Source of the DNA: Rhodopseudomonas boonkerdii
Lineage (GTDB): Bacteria; Pseudomonadota; Alphaproteobacteria; Rhizobiales; Xanthobacteraceae
Direction of reading: 5' to 3'
Length of the DNA: 64,000 nt
Assembly (NCBI RefSeq): GCF_021184025.1
Contig: NZ_CP036537.1
Span: 124,001-188,000 of the forward strand
Positions 26,158-34,520 of this stretch are shown piece by piece. Each line of letters starts with the position of its first letter. The stretch's first letter is position 1. Made by a program: the position numbers and the translations under genes. The notes beneath the pieces are model-generated. The model searched no databases and was not told the origin of the DNA. It saw only the letters and a program-made list of their open reading frames with translations.

Positions 26158-26451
26158 GTGAACCTGAAAAAACTTTTCGGCCTCGCCGCCATCGCCGGCC
26201 TGATGTTCGTGGCTGCACCGGCCCAGCAAGCCAACGCGGTCTCGCTCAACAATCCCGGCGTTGCCACAACCGTGCAAGGCGCAGGTGAAGGCTTGACGAC
26301 CCAGGTGCAGTATCGCCGCCATCACCACCACGGTCACCGGCACCATCATGTGCGCCGTCACCATGGCTGGCATCGCCCGCACCATGTGCGCCGCCACTAC
26401 CATGTGCATCGCCCGCACATCCACCATCATCATCGCCGCCACTGGCGCTGA
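26158..26451 (+). CDS. Histidine-rich secreted protein
   Basis: A 97-residue protein starting at GTG 26158, preceded by AGGAGAG at correct spacing; the ATG at 26119 has no such site. A signal peptide (LKKLFGLAAIAGLMFVAAP, cleavage near ANA-VS) is followed by SLNNPGVATTVQGAGEGLTTQVQYRR. The last 40 residues are nearly all His and Arg with Trp, Val and Tyr. The segment SLNNPG...LTTQVQ matches SLSNPA...LTTQVR in the gene at 27254, so the two are related. Metal binding is a natural guess but is not shown. Confidence 0.75.
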   Translation: MNLKKLFGLAAIAGLMFVAAPAQQANAVSLNNPGVATTVQGAGEGLTTQVQYRRHHHHGHRHHHVRRHHGWHRPHHVRRHYHVHRPHIHHHHRRHWR

Positions 26452-26612
26452 TTGGAACCGCTCTGGCGTGACAGCCGAACCGCAACATGCGTCGGCTGTC
26501 ACTCGGACCGTTCCACATCGCGCAACCCGCCGCGTCTCCTTGTCGCGGGAAATCGGATCATCCTGACGCGTTGACGGATCAAGGCGACAGACAGACTTCA
26601 ACGAGGACAATC

Positions 26613-27059
26613 ATGAGAACATGGGTAGGCGCAGCTCTGATGGCTGCAACCGTTACGCTCGGCGGCATCTTCGCAGCAGCGCCGGCGATGGCCGCATCGC
26701 CTGCCAAGGCCGCGGCGGGAGACAAAGCGCGCGTGACCGACTTCAGCTCGCAGCATCGCCATCACGGACATCGTCACCACGGGCATCGGCATCACTTCCA
26801 TGGCCACCGCCATTGGGGCCATCACCGCCATTGGGGTCACCGTCACTACGGCTATCGGCCGTATTACGGGCCGCGTTATGGCTATGGCTATCGGCCGTAC
26901 TACCGGTCCTATTACGGCCCGGCCTATTACGGGCGCCCCTATGCTTATCGTCCGGCCTATTACGGCGGCTACGGCTACCGGCCCTATGGCTATGGCTACG
27001 GCCCGGGCTTCGCCGTCGGCGGGCCGATCAGCGTCGGCTTTTCGTTCGGCCGCTGGTAA
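26613..27059 (+). CDS. His/Tyr/Gly-rich secreted protein
   Basis: A 148-residue protein with a signal peptide (VGAALMAATVTLGGIFAAAPAMA, cleavage after AMA) and a low-complexity mature part. First comes an alternating HHGHRHHGHRHHFHGHRH tract, then YGYRPYYGP-type repeats, ending in FAVGGPISVGFSFGRW. The tail pattern is seen in many small alphaproteobacterial exported proteins without known function. The ATG at 26613 has an ACGAGGA ribosome-binding site. A terminator follows. It sits between two related His-rich genes and may share their role. Confidence 0.75.
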   Translation: MRTWVGAALMAATVTLGGIFAAAPAMAASPAKAAAGDKARVTDFSSQHRHHGHRHHGHRHHFHGHRHWGHHRHWGHRHYGYRPYYGPRYGYGYRPYYRSYYGPAYYGRPYAYRPAYYGGYGYRPYGYGYGPGFAVGGPISVGFSFGRW

Positions 27060-27085
27060 GCCAGCCACATCGCAAGACGATCACG

Positions 27086-27110
27086 ACGGGCGCCTTCACG
27101 GCGCCCGTTT
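27086..27110 (+). terminator. Terminator after the His/Tyr-rich gene
   Basis: A 9-base-pair stem ACGGGCGCC with GGCGCCCGT closes on TTCAC and is followed by TTCATTTT. Confidence 0.75.
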
Positions 27111-27253
27111 CATTTTGACGCGCTTATTCATGGCGCGTTCAGATCATCGCTCCTAGCCTGCGCATCAAGGGCGCACAGGTCACGCAGGGCCGACGCGTGC
27201 AGATTCTCATCTGCAGCGACCATGGCCGCTGCGCGACAGGGAGGATGATCGCA

Positions 27254-27883
27254 ATGACAACAGATCGAACATCCGCGATCCGAAGCGTGATGGCACGCAC
27301 GCTCGGCCTCGCCGCAACAGCTACCGTCGTGCTGTCGCTGACATCCACCGCACAAGCGCTGTCACTCAGCAACCCAGCCATGGCGCCGGCCGCCAAACAG
27401 GCGCGCGACGCGCTCACGACGCAGGTGCGCCATGGCGGCGGTCATGGCGGCGGAGGCGGCTTCCGCGGCGGCGGAGGATTCCGTGGCGGCGGTTTCCATG
27501 GCGGAGGTTTCCGCGGCGGCGGGCATGCGTTTCATGGTGGCGGCTTCCATCGGCCCGCTTTCGCGGGCGGCGGATTTCGGCACGGGCCGGCCTTTCATGG
27601 CGGCGCCATCCGCTACAGCAGACCGGCTTTCGCGCGACGCGGCGTCTACGCGCCCGCTTTTTACAGCCATCGCCGCCACTTCCACCGCCATCGCTATTTC
27701 GGGCCGCGCTATTACGGCTATTACGGCCCGCGCTACTATGGACCGAGCTACTATTACGGCCCGCGCCGCTTCTGCCGCGTGATCTGGACCTATTACGGTC
27801 CGCGCAAGATCTGCCGCTATCGCCCGTGGTATCATCGCCACTGGCACCATCGGCATCACCACCGGTTCAACGTGTATTGGTGA
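27254..27883 (+). CDS. Gly/His/Tyr-rich secreted protein
   Basis: A 209-residue protein. The ATG at 27254 lies nine bases after GGGAGG; an earlier ATG at 27245 is too close to that site. A signal peptide (ARTLGLAATATVVLSLTSTA, cleavage near AQA-LS) is followed by LSLSNPAMAP and ALTTQVRHGG, the motif shared with the gene at 26158. Gly/His/Phe repeats (GGGFRGGG type) follow, then a Tyr/Arg/His tail with two cysteines (RRFCRVIW, RKICRYRP). The role is unknown; related proteins are annotated only as hypothetical. Confidence 0.75.
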   Translation: MTTDRTSAIRSVMARTLGLAATATVVLSLTSTAQALSLSNPAMAPAAKQARDALTTQVRHGGGHGGGGGFRGGGGFRGGGFHGGGFRGGGHAFHGGGFHRPAFAGGGFRHGPAFHGGAIRYSRPAFARRGVYAPAFYSHRRHFHRHRYFGPRYYGYYGPRYYGPSYYYGPRRFCRVIWTYYGPRKICRYRPWYHRHWHHRHHHRFNVYW

Positions 27884-27892
27884 ACTGTGACG

Positions 27893-27982
27893 TAGGGCGG
27901 ATGAGCGAAGTGTAATCCGCCGCGGAGTCTGCACCATGAATTCGGCCGGCGGATGACGCCTTCGGCTCATCCGCCCTACGAC
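27893..27982. repeat. Palindromic intergenic repeat, family A (copy 2)
   Basis: Arms CGTAGGGCGGATGAGCG and GGCTCATCCGCCCTACG enclose TAATCCGCCG and CGGCGGATGACG, the same layout as the copy at 11601. Confidence 0.88.
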
Positions 27983-29152
27983 CTATTCACCCAGCTGAAA
28001 CGCCTCGAAGCGGTGCAGCTCGTCCTCGATGCGCCGCTTCCATTCCTTGCGCGGCGCTTTCTTGTCCGCGCCCTCGCCGACCCAGCTCCATTGCTGCAGC
28101 AACAGCTTGCGATTCTGCCGGTCGGCCTTGAGATCGATCGCCGCGACGATCTTGTCATCCACCAGCACCGGCAGCGCGAAATAGCCGAGCTTGCGCTTCT
28201 CCTTCGGCACATAGGCTTCGAAGCGGTGGTCGTGACCGAAAACGAGATGCGTGCGCTTGCGCTGGATGATCAGCGGATCGAATGGCGACAGCAGATGGAC
28301 GAGGCCATGCGGCTCGTTCTCCGTCGCCTCGATGATCTCCGGCGTCGCCCAGTGTTCCTGCTTGCCGGCGCCTTCGAGGGCGACCGGCAGCAATTCGCCC
28401 TTGCGCATGCGCGCCTCGATCAGCTTGCGTACACCGGCCTTCGAGGGCGCATCGAGATGACAGATCGAATCCAGACTGACGATGCCCTGCGCCCGCAACG
28501 CGCGATCGAGCAGATAGGCGAATCTCTCATTGGCCGTCGCGGCTTTCGGCAAGCGATCCCAACCGAAATGCCGGAGCAGGAGATCGTAGGTCTTCAGCAT
28601 GCCGGTGCGTTCGGAGACCGTGAGATGCCCTTCGAAAAACGCCAGCTGCAGCGCGCGCCTGGACGGCTTGCGACTGGCCCATTCGTGATCCTTCTCGCGC
28701 AAGACGTCGTCCTCGATATCGCGGATCGACAGCGGCCCGGCCTTCGCCAGCCGCATCACCTTGCGCTTGTCCGCCGGCGTTACCGCGGCAAACCAGCCAT
28801 GGCCGTTGGTGCGATAGTATTTCATGTCGGAAATGAAGAAGCGCAGATCTGCCGTCGGCACATAGGCCAGCGCATGGGTCCAATATTCGAACACGCTCTT
28901 GTCGATGGACTGCGCCTGTTTGAGATCGACGCGTCGATAACCCGGAATGCGCGCGAACAGAATGTGATGGTGGCTGCGCTCGATGACGTTGATGGTGTCG
29001 ATCTGCACATAGCCGAGATGCGCCACGGCCCGCGCCACCGCCTCCGGCCCCTCGCCGAACGGCGCGCGCTCATCGAGCCGCTGGGCGCGAAGCCAGATGC
29101 GACGGGCGGAAAGCTGATCAATCGGTACGGGCAGGATTCGAGAGCGCGGCAT
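27983..29152 (-). CDS. YcaQ-type winged-helix DNA glycosylase
   Basis: A 389-residue cytosolic protein of the YcaQ/AlkX family, whose E. coli member unhooks DNA interstrand crosslinks. Family features are YVQIDTINVIERSHHHILFAR near residue 48 (with the catalytic Q-x-D motif VQID), YWTHALAYVP, and LLSPFDPLIIQRKR near the C-terminus. Winged-helix segments fill the middle. The upstream start is an ATG directly at the beginning of the conserved part. The gene is single, between repeat family A and the cold-shock gene. Confidence 0.88.
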   Translation of the reverse strand: MPRSRILPVPIDQLSARRIWLRAQRLDERAPFGEGPEAVARAVAHLGYVQIDTINVIERSHHHILFARIPGYRRVDLKQAQSIDKSVFEYWTHALAYVPTADLRFFISDMKYYRTNGHGWFAAVTPADKRKVMRLAKAGPLSIRDIEDDVLREKDHEWASRKPSRRALQLAFFEGHLTVSERTGMLKTYDLLLRHFGWDRLPKAATANERFAYLLDRALRAQGIVSLDSICHLDAPSKAGVRKLIEARMRKGELLPVALEGAGKQEHWATPEIIEATENEPHGLVHLLSPFDPLIIQRKRTHLVFGHDHRFEAYVPKEKRKLGYFALPVLVDDKIVAAIDLKADRQNRKLLLQQWSWVGEGADKKAPRKEWKRRIEDELHRFEAFQLGE

Positions 29153-29349
29153 GGGCTGCCAGAAAAACAGAAGCAGCCACCAGCATGCAACTTCAAAACG
29201 ACGCGCGCACGGCCAAACACCGCGCGATCGAGCACCGGGCGTTTGATTCGCGCATAAAAAAGCGCCCCGCCGTTTCCAGCGGGACGTTCTCCAGGCTACC
29301 GTTCAGTACATCCGTGAAACGAGCGCCGACCGAAACTTGAGGTTCCGGC

Positions 29350-29559
29350 TTATGCCAGCGAGAGATTCTCGGCGCTGACCTTGCCGCGCATCTTGTCGGT
29401 CTTCAGTTCGAAATTGACCTGCTGGCCTTCATTCAGGCCGCTGAGGCCGGCGCGCTCGACGGCACTGATATGCACGAACACATCCTTGCTGCCATCGTTC
29501 GGCTGAATGAAACCAAAGCCTTTGTCGCTGTTGAACCACTTCACGGTACCGGTCGTCAT
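29350..29559 (-). CDS. Cold-shock domain protein
   Basis: A 69-residue single-stranded nucleic-acid-binding protein made of one cold-shock domain, with the RNP motifs KGFGFI and VFVHI and the start [11 protein letters not shown]. The open frame runs 25 codons further upstream, but the ATG at 29559 has a GGAGAAG ribosome-binding site and begins the conserved domain. The leader upstream contains a perfect hairpin (29626-29650). A weak GC-rich hairpin at 29263-29284 may end the transcript. Confidence 0.93.
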   Translation of the reverse strand: MTTGTVKWFNSDKGFGFIQPNDGSKDVFVHISAVERAGLSGLNEGQQVNFELKTDKMRGKVSAENLSLA

Positions 29560-29625
29560 CACACTTCTCCAAGAACAGCCTGCCGATTTGGATGCATCAA
29601 CACGATGCAGGCATGACTGTGTGTT

Positions 29626-29650
29626 GTTCCACACGACCTCCGTGTGGAAC
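29626..29650. promoter_or_regulatory. Perfect inverted repeat in the cold-shock gene leader
   Basis: Arms GTTCCACACG and CGTGTGGAAC (10 of 10 pairs) enclose ACCTC, about 65-90 bases upstream of the cold-shock start codon. No T run follows. It may be an operator or an RNA hairpin in a cold-responsive leader. Apart from this and the leuC terminator I see nothing in 29560-29887. Confidence 0.5.
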
Positions 29651-29835
29651 TATCCAATCTCAGCGAAGTCTTGGGCGAAGGGCTGCTACTGCAGCTATCG
29701 GCGAAGTCAGAGCCGTCAAATCGAATATCGCGGCACCATAGAGCAATCCAACGAAAATACAAGCGCGGCGCTAATCGCCTTGAATTGCTCGCATATGGGT
29801 TGTTCTCGTGACGACACGTATCGTCACCGCACGAC

Positions 29836-29863
29836 GAAAACGGCCCGTCGATGCGGGCCGTTT
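29836..29863. terminator. Terminator after leuC
   Basis: An 11-base-pair stem (AAAACGGCCCG with CGGGCCGTTTT) closes on a 6-base loop. A/T tracts at both ends let it work for leuC on the minus strand. Confidence 0.85.
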
Positions 29864-29887
29864 TGTTAGTTCATCCAGCGATGATGG

Positions 29888-31300
29888 TCAGTGCCACTCG
29901 CGAATATCGACGAAATGACCTGCAATGGCGGCAGCCGCTGCCATTGCCGGCGACACCAGATGGGTGCGACCCTTGTGACCCTGACGGCCTTCGAAGTTGC
30001 GGTTCGAGGTGGCGGCGCAGCGCTCTTCCGGCTTCAGCTTGTCCGGATTCATCGCCAGGCACATGGAGCAGCCGGGCTCGCGCCATTCGAAGCCGGCCTT
30101 GATGAAGATCTTGTCGAGACCTTCGGCTTCCGCCTGCTCCTTCACCAGACCCGAGCCCGGCACGATCATGCCCGACACATTGCCGTTGATGGTCTTGCCT
30201 TCGACCATCTTCGCCGCGGCGCGCATGTCCTCAATGCGGCCATTGGTGCAGGAGCCGATGAAGACGCGGTCGATCTTGATGTCGGTGATCTTGGTGCCGG
30301 CGGTGAGGCCCATATAGGCCAGCGCGCGCTCCTTGGAGAGGCGCTTGGCTTCGTCCGCGATGTCGGCCGGATCCGGCACCTTGCCGGTGATCGAAATGAC
30401 GTCCTCCGGCGACGTGCCCCAGGTGACGATGGGCGGCAGCTTGGCGGCATCGAGACGAATCTCGTGATCGAAATGCGCGCCTTCGTCCGAGCGCAGCGTG
30501 TCCCAGTAGCGCACCGCGCGGTCCCACATCTCGCCCTTCGGCGCCATCGGGCGGTCCTTGAGGAATTCATAGGCCACTTCATCCGGCGCGATCAGGCCGG
30601 CGCGGGCACCGCCTTCGATCGACATGTTGCAGACCGTCATGCGGCCTTCCATCGACAGCGAACGGATCGCCTCGCCGGCATATTCCAGCACATAGCCGGT
30701 GCCGCCGGCGGTGCCGATCTCGCCGATGATGGCCAAAATAATATCCTTGCCGGTGACGCCATCGGGCAGCTTGCCGTCGACGACGGCGCGCATGTTCTTC
30801 GCCTTCTTCTGGATCAGCGTCTGCGTTGCCAGCACATGCTCGACTTCCGACGTCCCGATGCCATGGGCGAGCGCGCCGAAGGCCCCGTGCGTGGAGGTGT
30901 GGCTGTCACCGCAAACGATGGTGGTGCCCGGCAGCGTAAAACCCTGCTCGGGGCCGATGACGTGGACGATGCCCTGGCGCTTGTCGAACTCGTTGTAATA
31001 TTCGATACCGAATTCGCGGACGTTCTCTGCCAGAGTCCTGATCTGCTCGGCGCTTTCCGGATCGGGATTGGGCAGCGTGCGGTCGGTGGTGGGCACGTTG
31101 TGATCGACCACCGCGAGCGTCTTCGACGGCGCATGCACCTTGCGGCCGGCGGCGCGCAGACCTTCGAAAGCCTGCGGCGAGGTCACTTCATGCACCAGAT
31201 GGCGGTCGATATAGAGCAGGCAGGTGCCGTCGGCGGCTTCCTCGACGAGGTGGTCGTTCCAGATCTTGTCGTACAAAGTGGTCGGCTTGGATGTTGTCAT
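29888..31300 (-). CDS. leuC: 3-isopropylmalate dehydratase large subunit
   Basis: A 470-residue aconitase-family enzyme carrying a [4Fe-4S] cluster. Cluster cysteines lie in [16 protein letters not shown] and in [12 protein letters not shown]. Other marks are VDHNVPT, ICGDSHT-like [17 protein letters not shown], and [16 protein letters not shown]. It acts with LeuD (24315-24920). It is followed by a terminator and preceded by about 360 bases of leader that contain a possible 42-codon ORF. Confidence 0.97.
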   Translation of the reverse strand: MTTSKPTTLYDKIWNDHLVEEAADGTCLLYIDRHLVHEVTSPQAFEGLRAAGRKVHAPSKTLAVVDHNVPTTDRTLPNPDPESAEQIRTLAENVREFGIEYYNEFDKRQGIVHVIGPEQGFTLPGTTIVCGDSHTSTHGAFGALAHGIGTSEVEHVLATQTLIQKKAKNMRAVVDGKLPDGVTGKDIILAIIGEIGTAGGTGYVLEYAGEAIRSLSMEGRMTVCNMSIEGGARAGLIAPDEVAYEFLKDRPMAPKGEMWDRAVRYWDTLRSDEGAHFDHEIRLDAAKLPPIVTWGTSPEDVISITGKVPDPADIADEAKRLSKERALAYMGLTAGTKITDIKIDRVFIGSCTNGRIEDMRAAAKMVEGKTINGNVSGMIVPGSGLVKEQAEAEGLDKIFIKAGFEWREPGCSMCLAMNPDKLKPEERCAATSNRNFEGRQGHKGRTHLVSPAMAAAAAIAGHFVDIREWH

Positions 31301-31413
31301 TTTGATTGGGCCTGACTTGGAAATTTCGGATCAGTTTCGCTGCCGGAAAATCTGCCGCGATGACGGCACATGGCGCGCAACCGAGAAACGGACGGCGTGA
31401 CGCGTGAGATGGC

Positions 31414-31542
31414 TCACGCGCTTCTAAGCGCACCCACGATCGAGGTCGTGAAGCGACCGAAGAAGCGACCGGGCAGCCGACTGTGATCGTCGATGACGAT
31501 GCGCAACGCATGCTGGTGCAGGTCTAGAAACATTCCAGTCAT
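31414..31542 (-). CDS. Possible 42-residue leader ORF upstream of leuC
   Basis: The minus strand has ATG at 31542 and TGA at 31414, encoding a peptide that begins MTGMFLDLHQHALRIVIDD and continues with LPGRFFGRFTTSIVGALRSA. Codons are mostly the GC-rich ones used by neighbouring genes (CTG, ATC, GTC, CGC, TTC). A TATAT stretch directly before the ATG could be a -10 element, giving a leaderless or short-leader transcript. No ribosome-binding site is seen. It has only a few leucines and no leucine run, so it is not a classic attenuator. It may be a chance frame. Confidence 0.3.
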   Translation of the reverse strand: MTGMFLDLHQHALRIVIDDHSRLPGRFFGRFTTSIVGALRSA

Positions 31543-31600
31543 ATAGCATCGGGGGAACGCAACGCCAATGCGGCAGAGGCATGCCGCATCGGCGCAACAA

Positions 31601-31626
31601 AAAAGCGCGGCTTGCGCCGCGCTTTT
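31601..31626. terminator. Terminator after rplS
   Basis: An 11-base-pair stem (AAAAGCGCGGC with GCCGCGCTTTT) closes on TTGC, with A and T tracts on both sides. It suits the end of the rplS transcript. Confidence 0.88.
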
Positions 31627-31659
31627 CCGAAACCAGAAATCCTCGCGTGACGCGACAGA

Positions 31660-32058
31660 TTACTCGGCAGCAGCCGCGACCTTGGCCTTCGCAGGACGCT
31701 CGGTCTTCTTCTCGGTGATGCGGGCCGACTTGCCGCGCAGATCGCGCAGGTAATACAGCTTGGCGCGACGCACCTTGCCGCGGCGCACGACCTTGATCGA
31801 GTCGATCATCGGGGACAGCAGCGGGAACACGCGCTCGACACCCTCGCCATACGAAATCTTGCGAACGGTGAAGCTCTCATTGATGCCACCGCCGTTGCGA
31901 CCGATGCAGACGCCTTCATAGGCCTGCACGCGGGTGCGCTCGCCTTCGACAACCTTCACGTTGACGATGACGGTATCGCCGGGACCGAATTCCGGAATCG
32001 ACTTGGTTGCGGAAAGGCGGTCGAACTGCTCTTTTTCGAGCGTCTGAATGAGGTTCAT
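31660..32058 (-). CDS. rplS: 50S ribosomal protein L19
   Basis: A 132-residue ribosomal protein, with [51 protein letters not shown] and [14 protein letters not shown] as family blocks and an Ala/Lys-rich tail. The ATG at 32058 has GGAGAT upstream and starts the conserved [10 protein letters not shown]. It lies about 110 bases after trmD and ends the cluster. Confidence 0.97.
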   Translation of the reverse strand: MNLIQTLEKEQFDRLSATKSIPEFGPGDTVIVNVKVVEGERTRVQAYEGVCIGRNGGGINESFTVRKISYGEGVERVFPLLSPMIDSIKVVRRGKVRRAKLYYLRDLRGKSARITEKKTERPAKAKVAAAAE

Positions 32059-32167
32059 CGAAATCTCCATCGGCGGCGCGCCCAGACGTCGGCGCGGGCT
32101 GCGCGCGAAATTCTTACCCTGCCATTGCACGGATGTGGCGCTGCTCTACAGCAAAGCGAAGCCGTTG

Positions 32168-32923
32168 TCACCCGTCCGTCGTGAATTTTGGCGATTTTCG
32201 CTTCCTGCCCGATTCCGGGGCTTTCGGACGGGCTGCCCACAGATCGGGCCGCCGTTTCTCAGTCAAGGCCTCGGCTTCGGCCAGCCGCCAGGCGGCGACC
32301 CTGGCGTGATCGCCGGACAGCAGGATATCCGGGATCGGCCGGCCTTCGAACACCTGCGGACGGGTGTATTGCGGGTATTCCAGTAACCCATGGGAAAAAC
32401 TCTCGTCCGAGCCGGATTCGAGCTTGCCCATCACACCCGGCAGCAGCCGCACGCAGGCGTCGATCAGGGTCATCGCGGCGATTTCGCCGCCGGAGAGCAC
32501 GTAGTCGCCGATCGAGACCTCCTCGAGCCCGCGGGCGTCGATGACGCGCTGGTCGATGCCCTCGAAACGGCCGCAGACGATCAGCGGCCCCGGCCCGGCG
32601 GCGAGTTCCGCCACGCGCGACTGGGTCAACGGCCGACCGCGCGGGCTCATCATCAGCCTGGGGCGCTCCGCTGCGGCCTCTACGGCATCGATGGCCGCGG
32701 CCAGCACATCGGCGCGCAGCACCATGCCCGGCCCGCCGCCGGCCGGCGTGTCATCGACGCTGCGATGCCTGTCGGTGGCGGACGCACGGATGTCCCGTGC
32801 TTCCAGCGACCAGAGGCCGGAGGCCAGCGCGCGGCCCGCGAGGCTGATGCCCAGCGGCCCCGGAAACATCTCGGGAAACAGCGTCAGCACGGTGGCGCGC
32901 CAGGGGGATGATACGGAGGTCAT
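32168..32923 (-). CDS. trmD: tRNA (guanine-N1-)-methyltransferase
   Basis: A 251-residue SPOUT methyltransferase that makes m1G37 in tRNA. Marks are [50 protein letters not shown] and the knotted SAM site [13 protein letters not shown]. It is the gene just upstream of rplS, as in most bacteria, but rimM is not adjacent: about 2.6 kb of other genes lies between them. Confidence 0.96.
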   Translation of the reverse strand: MTSVSSPWRATVLTLFPEMFPGPLGISLAGRALASGLWSLEARDIRASATDRHRSVDDTPAGGGPGMVLRADVLAAAIDAVEAAAERPRLMMSPRGRPLTQSRVAELAAGPGPLIVCGRFEGIDQRVIDARGLEEVSIGDYVLSGGEIAAMTLIDACVRLLPGVMGKLESGSDESFSHGLLEYPQYTRPQVFEGRPIPDILLSGDHARVAAWRLAEAEALTEKRRPDLWAARPKAPESGRKRKSPKFTTDG

Positions 32924-33089
32924 GGCTCTCCATCGCGCGTTGCGTGCGGGGCGTCAAACGCGGTGCCTTCATGCGCGGGCTTGCCCCGCGTATCCGTGCC
33001 TTCCGACTTTAGGCAGCTAACCCACAAAGGCGTACGCCGGGTGCTATTGATGACTACACAACCGATTTTGGCTGGTGCAATCTGCCAAA

Positions 33090-33932
33090 ATGACAAGGCT
33101 GCGTCTCGGATTAGCACGGATCGCGACATTTCTCGCCACGGTCTTCTTTTACACGTGGCTGACCGTTAAGGGCGTTGTAGCCCTTGTAGGGGCTACGACC
33201 GTCGGTGACGATTACAATCAATTAGTTGAGCGGCTACCGGGTGTTCTAAATTGGCTATTCTCGACGCCATCTTGGGTACCGGCAGTTCTCGCTTCTGTGC
33301 TGACGGGATTCCTTATTTGGTTATCATGGCCGTCTCGGCAACCATTTCTCGCTAACCACGACGGCAGCGAGAATTCGCCGTCGGAACCGATAACGAGGGG
33401 AGGACAACACCATCCGCCATCAGACAATTGGATATCTGATTTGCGGCTTGTCCCCTCGGATCCCGCGAGGATCATGTCCCTTGTAATAACCCCCGCTGTG
33501 GGAGGATGCCAGCTCGGGATTTTTGTGGACCTGAGCTATTGGCGAACCTCTATATCTCGAGCTGGATGGAGCGAGCCAGAGCGTCTGTACCTTGGCGACA
33601 CACAGTTGCGCGCTAAGAATCTCAAATTCTCGCTACCCGTCATCGAGAAAACGACACCGGAGAATCCGCTAAAAGGCTGGCTTTGGAAGTGTCTGGATAC
33701 TAACGGAAATCCGTCGGGCGGCCAGCCCTGCTTCATTCATGGGAAGCTGCGCGCTGTCTTTGTGTTTATTGACGCGAATGGGCGCGAGCAGAAATTTCCA
33801 TTTCTGATGCTCAAAGAAATCGGCAACCCCGACGTTGCGCCCTTCCACCCGCTACGACTTCGAACATTTAGGCGATTGCGGATAGCTCGATTGAACAGAT
33901 CGGCCAACGTAGTAAGCAGCCTGCGTATTTGA
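33090..33932 (+). CDS. Membrane-anchored protein of unknown function, probably acquired
   Basis: A 280-residue protein not recognised as any family. Two hydrophobic segments, residues about 10-35 and 60-80, precede a polar stretch and a soluble domain of about 170 residues beginning NWISDLRLVPSD. The domain looks beta-rich (LGIFVDLSYWRTS, GKLRAVFVFIDANG) and faces the cytoplasm or periplasm. A GTG at 33075 is an alternative start. Its codons use A and T at third positions far more than the flanking genes. It sits on the opposite strand within the interrupted translation operon. Both facts suggest recent acquisition. Confidence 0.65.
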   Translation: MTRLRLGLARIATFLATVFFYTWLTVKGVVALVGATTVGDDYNQLVERLPGVLNWLFSTPSWVPAVLASVLTGFLIWLSWPSRQPFLANHDGSENSPSEPITRGGQHHPPSDNWISDLRLVPSDPARIMSLVITPAVGGCQLGIFVDLSYWRTSISRAGWSEPERLYLGDTQLRAKNLKFSLPVIEKTTPENPLKGWLWKCLDTNGNPSGGQPCFIHGKLRAVFVFIDANGREQKFPFLMLKEIGNPDVAPFHPLRLRTFRRLRIARLNRSANVVSSLRI

Positions 33933-33965
33933 CACCTAAAGCCGAAATTGTAGGACGGCGCCTTC

Positions 33966-34388
33966 TCAAGCCGCCGAAATATATTCGCTGGTGTCCGCCG
34001 CATCGAAGGCGGTGCGGGAGGCCTTGATCTCGGCAAAGCTGCGCTCGGCCCAGTCGATCAAGCTCGCCAGCGGCGCCATTGCGGACTGGCCGAGCGGCGA
34101 CAGGCGGTATTCGACCGATGGCGGCTTGGTCGGGAAGACGTGGCGCGTGATCAGCCCGTCGCGCTGCAGATCGCGCAGCGACTGGGTCAACATCCGCTTG
34201 GAAATATCCGGCACGGCGCGCTGCAGTTCGCTGAAGCGGCGCGGTTTTGCAGCCAGCGCCACCAGCAGCAGCGAGGTCCATTTATCGCCGATGCGGTCCA
34301 GCACATTGCGGACCGGACAGCCCTCGGCATCGAAGCCCTGGGCCTGCCATTCCTCGAAACGGGTCGCCAGGGGCGCATCATTGGGCAT
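33966..34388 (-). CDS. HxlR family transcriptional regulator
   Basis: A 140-residue winged-helix DNA-binding protein. The family signature [22 protein letters not shown] contains C24, the redox-sensing cysteine position of HypR/YodB/QorR-type members. The recognition region [30 protein letters not shown] follows. It is divergent from a quinone reductase-like SDR, the arrangement of QorR/YtfH with YtfG, and a near-perfect palindrome lies between them. It probably represses itself and that gene until an electrophile or quinone is sensed. Confidence 0.9.
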   Translation of the reverse strand: MPNDAPLATRFEEWQAQGFDAEGCPVRNVLDRIGDKWTSLLLVALAAKPRRFSELQRAVPDISKRMLTQSLRDLQRDGLITRHVFPTKPPSVEYRLSPLGQSAMAPLASLIDWAERSFAEIKASRTAFDAADTSEYISAA

Positions 34389-34413
34389 CGGAAGACTCCT
34401 AGGGGCCGGAGGG

Positions 34414-34433
34414 AGGTCACCTGCAGGTAACCT
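34414..34433. promoter_or_regulatory. Operator-like palindrome between the HxlR regulator and the SDR gene
   Basis: The 20-base AGGTCACCTGCAGGTAACCT matches its own reverse complement at 18 of 20 positions. It lies 26 bases before the regulator start and about 90 bases before the divergent gene. Confidence 0.5.
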
Positions 34434-34520
34434 GGCGAGAAAAACCTGCCTCCTTACGGAAACGGGATGCGGTCTCTATTCAAGACTTACTGTTCATCAG
34501 AGACCATATAGGAATCCAGC

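Larger units (their letters stand above)
31301..31659. other. leuC leader and rplS downstream region
   Basis: This 359-base space holds the rplS terminator (31601-31626), a TGCTATAT sequence on the minus strand around 31543 that could be a -10 element, and a possible short ORF (31414-31542). No riboswitch family was recognised by eye. Confidence 0.5.

Noticed and set aside
31188..31511. 107-codon open frame overlapping the leuC start
   Set aside because: Its second half lies within leuC in another frame, and the peptide shows no domain. The shorter frame at 31414-31542 looked better.
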